Shown here piece by piece: positions 23,620 to 31,472 of a DNA stretch of 64,000 nt (within the stretch, counting starts at the first letter, position 1; the number at the start of each line of letters is the position of its first letter). A program made the position numbers and the translations under genes. This stretch comes from Cardiobacterium valvarum (lineage in GTDB: Bacteria > Pseudomonadota > Gammaproteobacteria > Cardiobacteriales > Cardiobacteriaceae): the NCBI RefSeq assembly GCF_900460955.1, contig NZ_UFUW01000001.1, forward strand, positions 1,920,738 through 1,984,737. The letters run 5' to 3'. A model generated the notes under the pieces. That model saw nothing but the letters and a program-made list of their open reading frames with translations. It did not search any database and had not been told where the DNA came from.

Positions 23620-24541
23620 ATATATTTGGGCGATTACATTGATGCTTGCTGGTATGTCTCGCTTAACGATTGCTGGTGAAACTATTGGCGAATATGCCTC
23701 TGAACTGGGCATTATAAACTTTACCTACTCTGAATATAATCAAATGGGATATGTATGTAAGGATACCTTGTATCCAGGCACTAATCTTGCCGTACCGGAA
23801 TGGCTCTTGATGCAATTAGACCAGGCGATGCAGGATAATCCGGACTATCCAAAATTCACGACATTTCGTGAGGTGAGTGATGTTTATGACATGCCCCCAT
23901 CTTATAGAAAATCGATAAGACCTGGGCGGGAAGAAGAATGCGCGGAGCGGGCAAGACTGCATATTGAGAATATTCGTAAAGCGGTCTCAGACAATATTAA
24001 AAATATTAACAATCCCGACTATATCCCTTTTCGCATTGCTTCTTATGCCTTCTATTTACGACTCCATGAACAATTACCTTGGTGGGGCGGGAATAAACTG
24101 GCTCGACGTAGTGCAGTAGAATTTGTACGTCGTGTCTATTACGAGGTGCAATCAAAATTCCAGAACATGAACTACGTATGCCGGGATGTTTGGTATCCCA
24201 ATACGCATCTGACCATACCCTTATGGCTGGAAATACAGTTGCTATGGGCAGAAAATAACAATCCTTATTATCCGGAATCCACCCTCTTCCGCCAGGTAGA
24301 AGAGGAATACGGCCAAACCCTTGCTCATGCTGATCCCATTATTCCGGGCGAAGAAGATAAATGTATAGAGCGGGCAGATAGATATGCATGTGCAATTAAG
24401 AATGCTGTGAAAGATAATTCTGATTTTCGTGAAGTAAATGCCTCATGGTACATCCCATTTGATATTAAATCCTATAGCACCCGTGTTAAATCTCGTGAAC
24501 AGTTAAATCAAATAACCAGGATTATAGAAAAACATGACTAG
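23612..24541 (+). CDS. Secreted Cys-paired repeat protein, copy 2 of the tandem family
   Basis: A 309-aa paralogue of copy 1 with its own signal peptide (MTKYIWAITLMLAG...IAGE). It keeps both internal repeats and all four Cys (YVCKD, EECAERA, YVCRD, DKCIERA) plus one more Cys in RYACAIKN. It is the most divergent of the three full copies and lacks two short segments found near the C-terminal repeat of copies 1 and 3. Start and stop overlap the neighbouring copies by 8 bp, so all copies are likely translated in tandem. Role unknown; serial immunity protein is a hypothesis. Confidence 0.75.
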   Translation: MTKYIWAITLMLAGMSRLTIAGETIGEYASELGIINFTYSEYNQMGYVCKDTLYPGTNLAVPEWLLMQLDQAMQDNPDYPKFTTFREVSDVYDMPPSYRKSIRPGREEECAERARLHIENIRKAVSDNIKNINNPDYIPFRIASYAFYLRLHEQLPWWGGNKLARRSAVEFVRRVYYEVQSKFQNMNYVCRDVWYPNTHLTIPLWLEIQLLWAENNNPYYPESTLFRQVEEEYGQTLAHADPIIPGEEDKCIERADRYACAIKNAVKDNSDFREVNASWYIPFDIKSYSTRVKSREQLNQITRIIEKHD

Positions 24542-25526
24542 ATGTATTTTGACAATTATATCAATACTCGCTTGCGTATCCCGTTTGGCTATCGCTGGAG
24601 AAACTGCTGAAGAATACGCTGCTACCCTATGGGATGGCGGTATGAATGGTAGCTTCTCTAAGACCCGTCAAATAGGATATGTATGCAAGGATACTTTGTA
24701 TCCAGATACCAATCGCGCCGTGCCGGAATGGCTCTTAATGCAGTTTGACCAAGCAGAACAGGACAATCCGGATTATCCGAAATCTACCATATTTCGTGAG
24801 GTATGGGATACCTATAAAACGCCGCCACCTTATCTTGAATCGATAAGACCAGGGCGAGAAGAAGAATGCGTGGAACGGGCAAGAATATATATTGAGAATA
24901 TTCATAAAGCGGTAGCAGATAATATTCAGAATCTGGGCAACCCTGATTATGTCCCATTTCGGATCGCGGAGTATAGCTTTTCTATTAAAAAGGGAGAAAG
25001 ATTATATTGGTGGGGAGGAAACAAGCTGGCACGCCGCAATGCGGTAGAATTTACTCGTCGTGTCTATTATGAGGTGCAATCAAAATTCCAGAACATGAAC
25101 TACGCATGCCGGGATTTCTGGTATCCCAATACGCATCTGCCCGTGCCCCTATGGCTGGAAATACAGTTGCTATGGGCGGAAAGAAATAATCCGTATTACA
25201 AAAACCCGTATCTTCCCGAATCCACCCTCTTCCGCCAGGTAGAAGAGGAATACGGCGGGATTCTTGCTCATGCCGATCCCATTATTCCGGGAGAAAAATA
25301 CGTGAAATATAAATGTATAGAGCGGGCAGATATATATGCAAACGCGATTAGAGAGGCAGTGAGAGACAATATCCTTTATTATCCATTTGAAGGCGTAACA
25401 AGAATAAATAGTAGTGGGCGTGGTGGGAGGGAATTTCTTCCGTTTGATATTGACGCTTACAGCGCCCGCGTTAAATCCCGCGAACAGTTGGATCAGTTAG
25501 ACAAGGTGCTAGAAAAATATGACTAA
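24534..25526 (+). CDS. Secreted Cys-paired repeat protein, copy 3 of the tandem family
   Basis: A 330-aa paralogue, nearly identical to copy 1 from the first CKD motif to the end, but with a different signal peptide region (MTRCILTIISILAC...IAGE) and N-terminal 40 residues. Both repeats and the four Cys are kept. The close match of copies 1 and 3 around a more diverged copy 2 points to recent duplication or gene conversion. It overlaps the truncated copy 4 by 8 bp. Confidence 0.75.
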   Translation: MTRCILTIISILACVSRLAIAGETAEEYAATLWDGGMNGSFSKTRQIGYVCKDTLYPDTNRAVPEWLLMQFDQAEQDNPDYPKSTIFREVWDTYKTPPPYLESIRPGREEECVERARIYIENIHKAVADNIQNLGNPDYVPFRIAEYSFSIKKGERLYWWGGNKLARRNAVEFTRRVYYEVQSKFQNMNYACRDFWYPNTHLPVPLWLEIQLLWAERNNPYYKNPYLPESTLFRQVEEEYGGILAHADPIIPGEKYVKYKCIERADIYANAIREAVRDNILYYPFEGVTRINSSGRGGREFLPFDIDAYSARVKSREQLDQLDKVLEKYD

Positions 25527-25671
25527 ATATATTTGGGCGATTACATTGATGCTTGCCGGTGTATCCCGTCTAGCAATTGCTGGAGAAACAGCTAGCGGCG
25601 GTTCGGACTACCCGTATGGCGGCTTCCGCTATCATTGCCGCCCCTCCCGCTACCCGCACACCCGCTCATGA
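25519..25671 (+). pseudogene. Truncated copy 4 of the tandem secreted family
   Basis: The frame opens with MTKYIWAITLMLAG and IAGETA, almost identical to the signal peptide of copy 2, then at about 25590 (GCTAGCGGCGG) switches to unrelated GC-rich sequence and stops at 25671, giving 50 codons. The switch marks the right boundary of the island and the loss of the rest of a fourth copy. The stop overlaps the start of the next gene. Confidence 0.8.
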
Positions 25672-26801
25672 CCTACACCTACGACGCCATCATCATCGGC
25701 GGCGGCGCTTCCGGCAGCTACTGCGCCATCCACGCCGCCGCACGCGGCCTGCGCGTCTGCCTCCTCGAACACAATCGCGACATCGGCGCAAAAATCCGCG
25801 TCTCCGGCGGTGGCCGATGCAACTACACCAACCTGCACCTCAGCGCCGGGGCCTACCACGGCCACAACCCCGCCTTCGTCCGCTCCGCGCTTGCCCGCCA
25901 CAACCAGTGGCAGGTGCTGGACTGGTTCGCCGCACGCGGCATCACCGCCGAAGAAAAACACCAGGGGCAAATATTCGCCGCCGAACGCGCACGCGGCATC
26001 CTCACTGCCCTGCATGACGGCCTCACCGCCAGTGGCGTTCACCTACACCACCACATCGCCATCCACAGCCAGCACTACGACGGCGACCGCTACTGCGTCG
26101 AAACCAGCCACGGCGATTTCCGCGCACCGCAACTCGTCATTGCTTGCGGCGGGCCAAGCTATCCTAAACTGGGTACCAGCGACTACGCCCTGCGCGTCGC
26201 CAAACAATACGGCATCCGCAACTACCCCTTCCGTCCCGCCCTGGTGCCGCTTACGCTCGCGACCCCGCCCGTCGGCCTCGTCGGCGTCAGCCACGAAGTC
26301 AGCATCACAACCACCGGCGCGCCCAGCTTCCGTGACGAACTGCTCTACACCCATCGCGGCATCAGTGGCCCCGCCGTGCTGCAAATTTCCAGCTACCGGC
26401 AAAAAGACGCGCCCATCCTCATCAACCACCTGCCCGACCTGCCCGCCGACTATCTGCTTACCCGCAAACGCGCCCATCCGCAGCACAACCTCGCGCACGC
26501 CTTGCGTCCACACCTGCCGAAAGCCGTCGCCGACCACCTCGCAGACGCGCACGGCAACTGCGATCTGCATGCTTACAGCGATGCCGCCCTGCGCGACATC
26601 ATGCACACCCTGCAACATCAGGCCGTTGCCATCAGCGGCAGCGAAGGCATGAACAAGGCGGAAGTGAGCAGCGGCGGCGTGGATACGCGCGAGCTCGACC
26701 CGAAAACCTTTGCCGTGAAAAAACAGCCGGGCCTCTTCATCATCGGCGAAGCGCTGGACGTGACCGGCTGGCTCGGCGGTTACAACCTGCAATGGGCATG
26801 A
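25668..26801 (+). CDS. HI0933/YhiN (BaiN)-family flavoprotein, ended early by an in-frame TGA
   Basis: A 377-aa NAD(P)/FAD-dependent oxidoreductase-like protein. FAD motif GGGASGSYCA at about residues 11-20, then RVSGGGRCNYTN, the GGPSYPKLG motif and the family C-terminal ending VTGWLGGYNLQWA. Related proteins continue with W-S-S-A-x-x-C-A; here the codon after QWA is TGA and the frame goes on SSAWCCAQHLGDAT to a TAA at 26844-26846. So a TGG-to-TGA change removes about 15 residues that contribute to the FAD domain. The start at 25668 (MTYTYDAII) overlaps the upstream remnant. Enzymatic role in this family is not firmly known. Confidence 0.88.
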   Translation: MTYTYDAIIIGGGASGSYCAIHAAARGLRVCLLEHNRDIGAKIRVSGGGRCNYTNLHLSAGAYHGHNPAFVRSALARHNQWQVLDWFAARGITAEEKHQGQIFAAERARGILTALHDGLTASGVHLHHHIAIHSQHYDGDRYCVETSHGDFRAPQLVIACGGPSYPKLGTSDYALRVAKQYGIRNYPFRPALVPLTLATPPVGLVGVSHEVSITTTGAPSFRDELLYTHRGISGPAVLQISSYRQKDAPILINHLPDLPADYLLTRKRAHPQHNLAHALRPHLPKAVADHLADAHGNCDLHAYSDAALRDIMHTLQHQAVAISGSEGMNKAEVSSGGVDTRELDPKTFAVKKQPGLFIIGEALDVTGWLGGYNLQWA

Positions 26802-26921
26802 TCGTCCGCCTGGTGCTGCGCCCAGCATCTCGGCGACGCAACATAAGCGCCCTGCCCTGCCCGTTGCACCGCTGCCGCCAACGCGGCATCATCCGCTTCC
26901 CTATCCACAAAGGAGACATCC

Positions 26922-27119
26922 ATGAAAATCTACCGCTTCCTCACCGGCGCTGATGACGCCGCCTTCTGCCGCCGCGTTACCGAAGCCCTGCAAAACGGCT
27001 GGGAACTCTACGGCAACCCGCAACTGACCGGCGACGCCCATGGCCGCTTCTGCGGCCAGGCTGTCGTCAAAGAAGTTGAAGGCGAATACGACCCCGCCAA
27101 ACCGCTTGGCGAATACTGA
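26922..27119 (+). CDS. DUF1737 small protein
   Basis: A 65-aa soluble protein of the DUF1737 type: begins MKIYRFLTG, then DDAAFCRRVTEALQNGWELYG and ends in a short acidic tail. A GGAG ribosome binding site precedes the ATG. Its stop overlaps the next start (TGATG), so it is coupled to the acetyltransferase gene. Function unknown. Confidence 0.8.
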   Translation: MKIYRFLTGADDAAFCRRVTEALQNGWELYGNPQLTGDAHGRFCGQAVVKEVEGEYDPAKPLGEY

Positions 27120-27721
27120 TGAGCGAACACGAAAAGATGCTCGCGGGCGCGCCGCACCAGCCTTACGACGCGGCGCTTGCCGCCATGCGTCAGCGCTGCC
27201 GCGACATCCTGTGGCGCTATAACACGCAAACCCCGCCGCATGACACGGCGGCACGCGCGGCGCTGCTCACTGAACTGCTCGGCGAACTGCCGGAAGGCAT
27301 CCACATCAGTGCACCGTTTTACTGCGATTACGGACGGCACATCCACATCGGCAAACACTTCTACAGCAACGTCGGCTGCACCATCCTCGACTGCGCCTCA
27401 GTGCACATCGGCGATAACGTCCTCTTCGCCCCGCACGTCGGCCTCTACACGGTCAACCACCCGCTGCATCCCGACCTGCGCCGCGCGGCCTGGGAACAGG
27501 CGCAGCCCATCACCATCGGCGACGATGTCTGGCTGTGCAGCGGCGTCATCGTCCTGCCCGGGGTCACTATCGGGGCGGGCAGCGTGATTGGCGCAGGCAG
27601 TGTCGTCGCCAAAGACATTCCCGCCGGTGTCATCGCCGTCGGCAACCCCTGCCGCGTCCTGCGCGCTATCAGCGACGCCGACCGCGAGCAGTACGCCGCC
27701 TGGGGCATCCGCGCCGGTTGA
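27119..27721 (+). CDS. maa: Maltose/galactoside O-acetyltransferase family protein
   Basis: A 200-aa left-handed beta-helix acetyltransferase. The N-terminal Mac domain begins SEHEKMLAGAPHQPYD, followed by hexapeptide repeats (HIGKHFYSN, HIGDNVLFAP, TIGDDVWLCSGVIVLPGVTIGAGSVIGAGSVVAKDIP). The catalytic His is in VNHPLHP. Family members acetylate sugars with acetyl-CoA; the physiological acceptor here is unknown. It is translationally coupled to the DUF1737 gene. Confidence 0.88.
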   Translation: MSEHEKMLAGAPHQPYDAALAAMRQRCRDILWRYNTQTPPHDTAARAALLTELLGELPEGIHISAPFYCDYGRHIHIGKHFYSNVGCTILDCASVHIGDNVLFAPHVGLYTVNHPLHPDLRRAAWEQAQPITIGDDVWLCSGVIVLPGVTIGAGSVIGAGSVVAKDIPAGVIAVGNPCRVLRAISDADREQYAAWGIRAG

Positions 27722-27769
27722 CACGCCTCCCGGAAAATCATCCGGACATATGGGCGCATCCGCCGCCGC

Positions 27770-27797
27770 TTGGCGCGGCTAACGGCAATGTTACAAT
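27770..27797 (+). promoter_or_regulatory. Candidate promoter of the cytochrome b561 gene
   Basis: TTGGCG, 16-bp spacer, TACAAT, lying 72 bp before the start codon. The -35 box falls within a GCCGCTTGGCG element of the dispersed repeat family. Confidence 0.45.
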
Positions 27798-27868
27798 CCC
27801 GCGCGGGGGCAAGTTTTTTACCCGCCCCCGCTTTATTCCCATCATCATCCGGCATCCAAGGACACATT

Positions 27869-28336
27869 ATGAAAACCGACAATTCCCAATACTACGGCAG
27901 CGTGACCCGCCTGCTGCACTGGCTCATGGCCGCCTGTTTCTTCTTTATGTTCGCCACCGCCATCGCCTGGAACCTGAACGGCGAACTGAAATTCCTTATG
28001 GGCCCGCATAAGGCGGTCGGCTTTGTGCTGATGGCGCTGGCCGTGCTGCGCTTCATCTGGATGCTGCGGCAAAAAGAGCGCCCCGCCAATGCGTGGATCG
28101 CCAAAGCGGGACATTGGGCGCTCTATGCGCTGATGCTTATCGTGCCGGCGCTGGCGATTGCGCGGCAAATCGGGCGCGGGCAGCAAAACCAGACGCTGAT
28201 TGACCTCGGCAACAACTGGCATGGCGAGCTGGGCTGGGTCTTCCTCGTCCTCATCATTGGGCACATCGGCATGGCGGTCGTTCACCGCTTAAAAGGCGAC
28301 AACCTGCTGCCGCGCATCTGGGGCAAGCACGAATGA
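27869..28336 (+). CDS. Cytochrome b561 family protein
   Basis: A 155-aa inner-membrane di-haem cytochrome with four membrane helices. Likely haem ligands are His in RLLHWLMA (helix 1), GPHKAVG, KAGHWALY and the helix-4 pair GHIGMAVVH. It resembles the YodB/CybB group that passes electrons to or from quinone. The start is set by AAGGA before ATG at 27869. A strong terminator follows directly. Confidence 0.92.
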   Translation: MKTDNSQYYGSVTRLLHWLMAACFFFMFATAIAWNLNGELKFLMGPHKAVGFVLMALAVLRFIWMLRQKERPANAWIAKAGHWALYALMLIVPALAIARQIGRGQQNQTLIDLGNNWHGELGWVFLVLIIGHIGMAVVHRLKGDNLLPRIWGKHE

Positions 28337-28338
28337 AG

Positions 28339-28367
28339 AAAAGCAGCCATCAGGCTGCTTTTCTTTT
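28339..28367 (+). terminator. Rho-independent terminator after cytochrome b561
   Basis: Stem AAAAGCAGCC / GGCTGCTTTT with loop ATCA, followed by CTTTTG, starting 3 bp after the stop codon. Its A-rich 5' side means it could also act on the minus strand. Confidence 0.88.
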
Positions 28368-28490
28368 GCGCGCACCACGGGGTTTGCCTCCCGCAATCTT
28401 CCGCTCGGCGACGGCTCGGTCTTTTCGTAATCCTTACCGTCTTTTCCCTTTGCGGGTTACAGGGCTCCCCCGCATCTCGCCAATGCTTCA

Positions 28491-29435
28491 TCACGCCCAG
28501 CCGAGCAGCGGAAACAGCGCGATGACCGGGGCGATCAGCATGAGCGAGAGCGCGGTAGTGATGGCGATGATATTGGCGGCGGCGGTAGCGTTGCCGCCCA
28601 TCGCTTTCGCCATGATGTAACTGGCGGAAGCCGCCGGCGTGGCACCGATGAGATAGAGAATGCCGAGGGCTTCGCCGCGCAGACCAAACACGAGGCCGAA
28701 GGCAAGGAAAACCAGCGGCGAGAGCAGCAAGCGACCCGCACTGGCCCAGAGCGCCATTTGCCCCGCGCCAAAAATGCCGCGCAGATCGAAGCTGGCACCG
28801 GTGGCGAGCAGGGCCAGCGGCAGGGTGAGGTTTTTGTAGTAACCGGCAAAGTTGGTGATGATTTTCGGCACAGGAATGTGCAGCGCCTTCACCAGAATGG
28901 CGAGAAGCAGCGCGATGATCAGCGGATTGTGCAGCACCTTTTTCACCAGCGGCCACGGCGAGGGGTTTTCGTCCTGCGTCAGGCAGATGACGGCGAGGAT
29001 ATTCATTTGCAGGGCAAGCGCGCCGACGAGGACGGCGGAAGCGGCAAACGTATCGCTGCTGCCGTACACGCCGGCGGTAAGCGAGAGGCCGATGATGCCG
29101 ATATTGCCGCGAAAAACGCCCTGGATGAAAACGCCGCGATCGGCGGCAGGCAGATGCCGCCCCAGGCGGGCGCCGACGGCATAGAGGGCGAAAATGGCGA
29201 GCCAGCCCGCGCCGATGAGGCGCCAGGCGGCGAGCGGCGAAGTGTCGCTGTTGACGACGCTGACAAACAGCAGCATTGGCAGAGCATAGCGATAGACGAT
29301 GTGGTTCATGCCGGCGACCAGTTCCGTGCTCAACTCGCCGCGTCGCTTCATCACCCAACCCATGACGATGATGGCGAGGATAGGGATGATGGTGTCGGCG
29401 GAAAAAGCGATGCCGTGCCAGAATTGCGGGTTCAT
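28491..29435 (-). CDS. AEC family (auxin efflux carrier-like) transporter
   Basis: A 314-aa membrane protein with about ten helices in two five-helix halves, starting with the FSADTIIPILAIIVMGWVMKRRG region typical of AEC carriers and with the conserved Asn/Pro pattern LTLPLALLATGASFD at about 213-227. Bacterial members export or import organic anions such as malonate; the substrate here is not evident. It stands alone on the minus strand, facing away from lnt. Confidence 0.88.
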   Translation of the reverse strand: MNPQFWHGIAFSADTIIPILAIIVMGWVMKRRGELSTELVAGMNHIVYRYALPMLLFVSVVNSDTSPLAAWRLIGAGWLAIFALYAVGARLGRHLPAADRGVFIQGVFRGNIGIIGLSLTAGVYGSSDTFAASAVLVGALALQMNILAVICLTQDENPSPWPLVKKVLHNPLIIALLLAILVKALHIPVPKIITNFAGYYKNLTLPLALLATGASFDLRGIFGAGQMALWASAGRLLLSPLVFLAFGLVFGLRGEALGILYLIGATPAASASYIMAKAMGGNATAAANIIAITTALSLMLIAPVIALFPLLGWA

Positions 29436-29534
29436 GTCGGGCTTCCGGTGATGGATGTGACCCTATTTTAGGGCGCAGGGACGCCCCTGCCTTGTATATC
29501 GTGGGCAAGGGCAACCAGCGGGTGGGCCGTAGTT

Positions 29535-29784
29535 ACGCCGCTTGGCGAACCCAGTAATCACGCCGCTTGGCGGGGCCAGTCACCACGCCGCTCGACGGGG
29601 TCAGTAACCATGCCGCTTGACGGGCCCAGTCACCATGCCGCTTGGCGAGCCCAGTCACCACGCCGCTCGACGGGGTCAGCAACCATGCCGCTTGACGGGG
29701 CCAGTCACCACGACGCTTGACGGGCCCAGTCACTACGCCGCTCGACGGGATCAGTAACCATGCCGCCTGGCGGAGCCCGCTGTC
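29535..29784 (+). repeat. Tandem array of ten 25-bp units with a 75-bp higher-order period
   Basis: Ten contiguous 25-bp units, core GCCGCTTGACGGGCCCAGT, with no gaps (unit starts at 29535, 29560, 29585 and so on to 29760). Variant types recur every third unit: units 3, 6 and 9 share CGCTCGACGGG...TCAG.AACC; units 4, 7 and 10 begin ATGCCGC; units 2, 5 and 8 mostly read CTTG[GA]CG..GCCCAGTCAC. So the array grew by copying blocks of three. It ends 19 bp before the lnt -10 box. It encodes nothing convincing. Confidence 0.93.
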
Positions 29785-29836
29785 GCCCGCGCAAAGCCCT
29801 CTTATAATGCGCGCCTTTCTTCTTCGGGACTTCCCT

Positions 29837-31294
29837 ATGTGGTATCTGCTGCTTGCGCCGCTCGCCGGCCTGCTTCTCACCTTTTCTTTCGCGCCGTTTC
29901 CGCTTGGCTGGGCGGCACTCTTGCCGCTCACCGTGCTCTGCTGGCTGTGGCAGCAGCCGGCGCGGCAGCGTCCGCTGCTTTATGGCTGGCTGTTCGCCCT
30001 CGGTTTCTTCGCCAGCGGTCTGTATTGGGTCTATATCAGCCTCTATTACTACGGTAATGCGCCGTTGCCGTTTGCCATTCTCGCCAATGTGCTGCTGGTG
30101 TTGTTCATGTCGCTCTACGGTCTCGCGGTCGGCTGGCTGCTGCGGCATTGCAGTGCGCCGGGCGGCTGGCGGCGGGTGCTGCTGATTCCGCCTGCCTGGG
30201 TGGCGGCGGAGTTGCTGCGCGCTTATGTGTTGACCGGTTTTCCGTGGCTCGCGGTGGGTTATTCCGCGCTGCATACGCCGCTGGACGGCATTGCGCCGCT
30301 TGGTGGCGTGTTCGTGCTGTCGCTGCTACTGATGTTCATCGCTTCGCTGCTCGCCCGCGCCTGGCTCACGCGTTCGTGGCGGGTGGCAGCGGCGGCTATC
30401 GCGCTCTATGCGGCGGCAGGCGCCAGCAGTCTTTTTTCTTTTGTCGCGCCGACGGGGGCGCCGTTTTCTGTCGCCCTAGTGCAGGGCAATATTGAGCAGT
30501 CCACCAAGTTCGCCCCAGGGATGATGGAGCGGCATTTGCAGGACTATATCGCCGCCGCCATTGACCGTGAGGAGAGCGTGGTGGTGCTGCCGGAGACGGC
30601 GTTTGCTTTCATGGAGGAGCAGTTGCGCACGGATTTGGACCAGCTTGACCGCTATTTCAAGGAGCGCGGACAAACGCTAGTCACGGGCATTCCGGCGGGC
30701 GATTTGGCGAAAGATATTTTTTTCAACGCGGTCATGGCGCTCGGCGACGGGCAGGGGCATTACTACAAGCACCATCTGCTGCCGTTCGGCGAATATATCC
30801 CGCTGCGCGACTGGTTAAGCATCTTCGAGCAATATGTGGACATTCCGTACAGCAATTTTTCGCGCGGCGATGCGGTACAGACACCGCTCTTCACCGGCAA
30901 GCACCGCGCCGGAGTGTCGGTTTGCTTCGAGGCGGCTTTTGGCCGTGATGTGCGCCATGCCCTGCCGACAGCGGATTATTTGATTAACGTCAGTAACGAC
31001 GCGTGGTTCAAGGACTCCATCGCTGCCGACCAGCATTTGCAGATGAACCAGATGCGCTGCCGCGAGATGGGGCGCGAGATGGCGCGGGCAACGAACGACG
31101 GCTATACGGTGCTGCTGGATGCGACGGGGCGGGTAAAGGCGCGCCTGCCGCGTTTCGAGCGTGGGGTGCTCAGCGGCGAGGTGCAGCCATATGCGGGGCT
31201 GACGCCTTATGCGCGCTTTGGCAACGCGATTGTTTTCTCCCTGCTCGCGCTATGTGCGGTAGTGCTGTTGCTGAGTAGGAAGCGGTTGCGCTGA
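29837..31294 (+). CDS. lnt: Apolipoprotein N-acyltransferase
   Basis: Inner-membrane enzyme adding the third acyl chain to lipoproteins before Lol export. The 485-aa protein has an N-terminal set of membrane helices, then a nitrilase-like periplasmic domain with the catalytic Glu in LPETAFAF, Lys in YYKHHLLPFGEY and Cys in SVCFEAAFG, and a last helix near the C-terminus. The start at 29837 (MWYLLLAPLAG) is chosen because the first helix begins there; a start at 29807 is also open. TATAAT at 29803-29808 is a likely -10 box, directly after the 25-bp repeat array. Confidence 0.94.
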   Translation: MWYLLLAPLAGLLLTFSFAPFPLGWAALLPLTVLCWLWQQPARQRPLLYGWLFALGFFASGLYWVYISLYYYGNAPLPFAILANVLLVLFMSLYGLAVGWLLRHCSAPGGWRRVLLIPPAWVAAELLRAYVLTGFPWLAVGYSALHTPLDGIAPLGGVFVLSLLLMFIASLLARAWLTRSWRVAAAAIALYAAAGASSLFSFVAPTGAPFSVALVQGNIEQSTKFAPGMMERHLQDYIAAAIDREESVVVLPETAFAFMEEQLRTDLDQLDRYFKERGQTLVTGIPAGDLAKDIFFNAVMALGDGQGHYYKHHLLPFGEYIPLRDWLSIFEQYVDIPYSNFSRGDAVQTPLFTGKHRAGVSVCFEAAFGRDVRHALPTADYLINVSNDAWFKDSIAADQHLQMNQMRCREMGREMARATNDGYTVLLDATGRVKARLPRFERGVLSGEVQPYAGLTPYARFGNAIVFSLLALCAVVLLLSRKRLR

Positions 31295-31300
31295 TGAAAG

Positions 31301-31325
31301 ACCCCGTGTGAGCGGGGTTTTTTCT
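31301..31325 (+). terminator. Rho-independent terminator of lnt
   Basis: Stem ACCCCG / CGGGGT with a 6-nt loop, then TTTTTTC, 6 bp after the lnt stop. Confidence 0.85.
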
Positions 31326-31330
31326 TTATG

Positions 31331-31396
31331 GGCGTCAAGCGGCGTTATTACTGGCACCGTCAAGCAGCGTAAATGCTGGGCCCGGTCAAGCGGTGT
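31331..31396 (-). repeat. Three further units of the 25-bp repeat, inverted
   Basis: Read on the minus strand, three consecutive units carry ACCGCTTGACCGGGCCCAG, GCTGCTTGACGGTGCCAGT and GCCGCTTGACG at 25-26 bp spacing. They lie between the two terminators downstream of lnt and in opposite orientation to the array at 29535. Confidence 0.8.
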
Positions 31397-31436
31397 GATG
31401 GCAGTGTTTGTCGCATCCGCAGGGGGCTGTTATGAG

Positions 31437-31461
31437 AAACCCCGCTTGGGCGGGGTTTTTT
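31437..31461 (+). terminator. Second terminator between lnt and lysP, possibly bidirectional
   Basis: Stem AAACCCCGC / GCGGGGTTT, loop TTGG, followed by a T6 run on the plus strand. It lies 11 bp beyond the lysP stop (minus strand), where it could also end lysP transcripts. Confidence 0.8.
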
Positions 31462-31472
31462 GTCGGTGTTTG

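Noticed and set aside
29535..29784. CRISPR array
   Set aside because: The 25-bp units are directly adjacent with no spacers, and no cas genes are in the window.
29717..29836. Extension of the lnt reading frame upstream through the repeat array (MTGPVTTPLDG...)
   Set aside because: The extra residues come only from the 25-bp repeat; the first membrane helix of Lnt starts at 29837 and the -10 box lies inside the extension.
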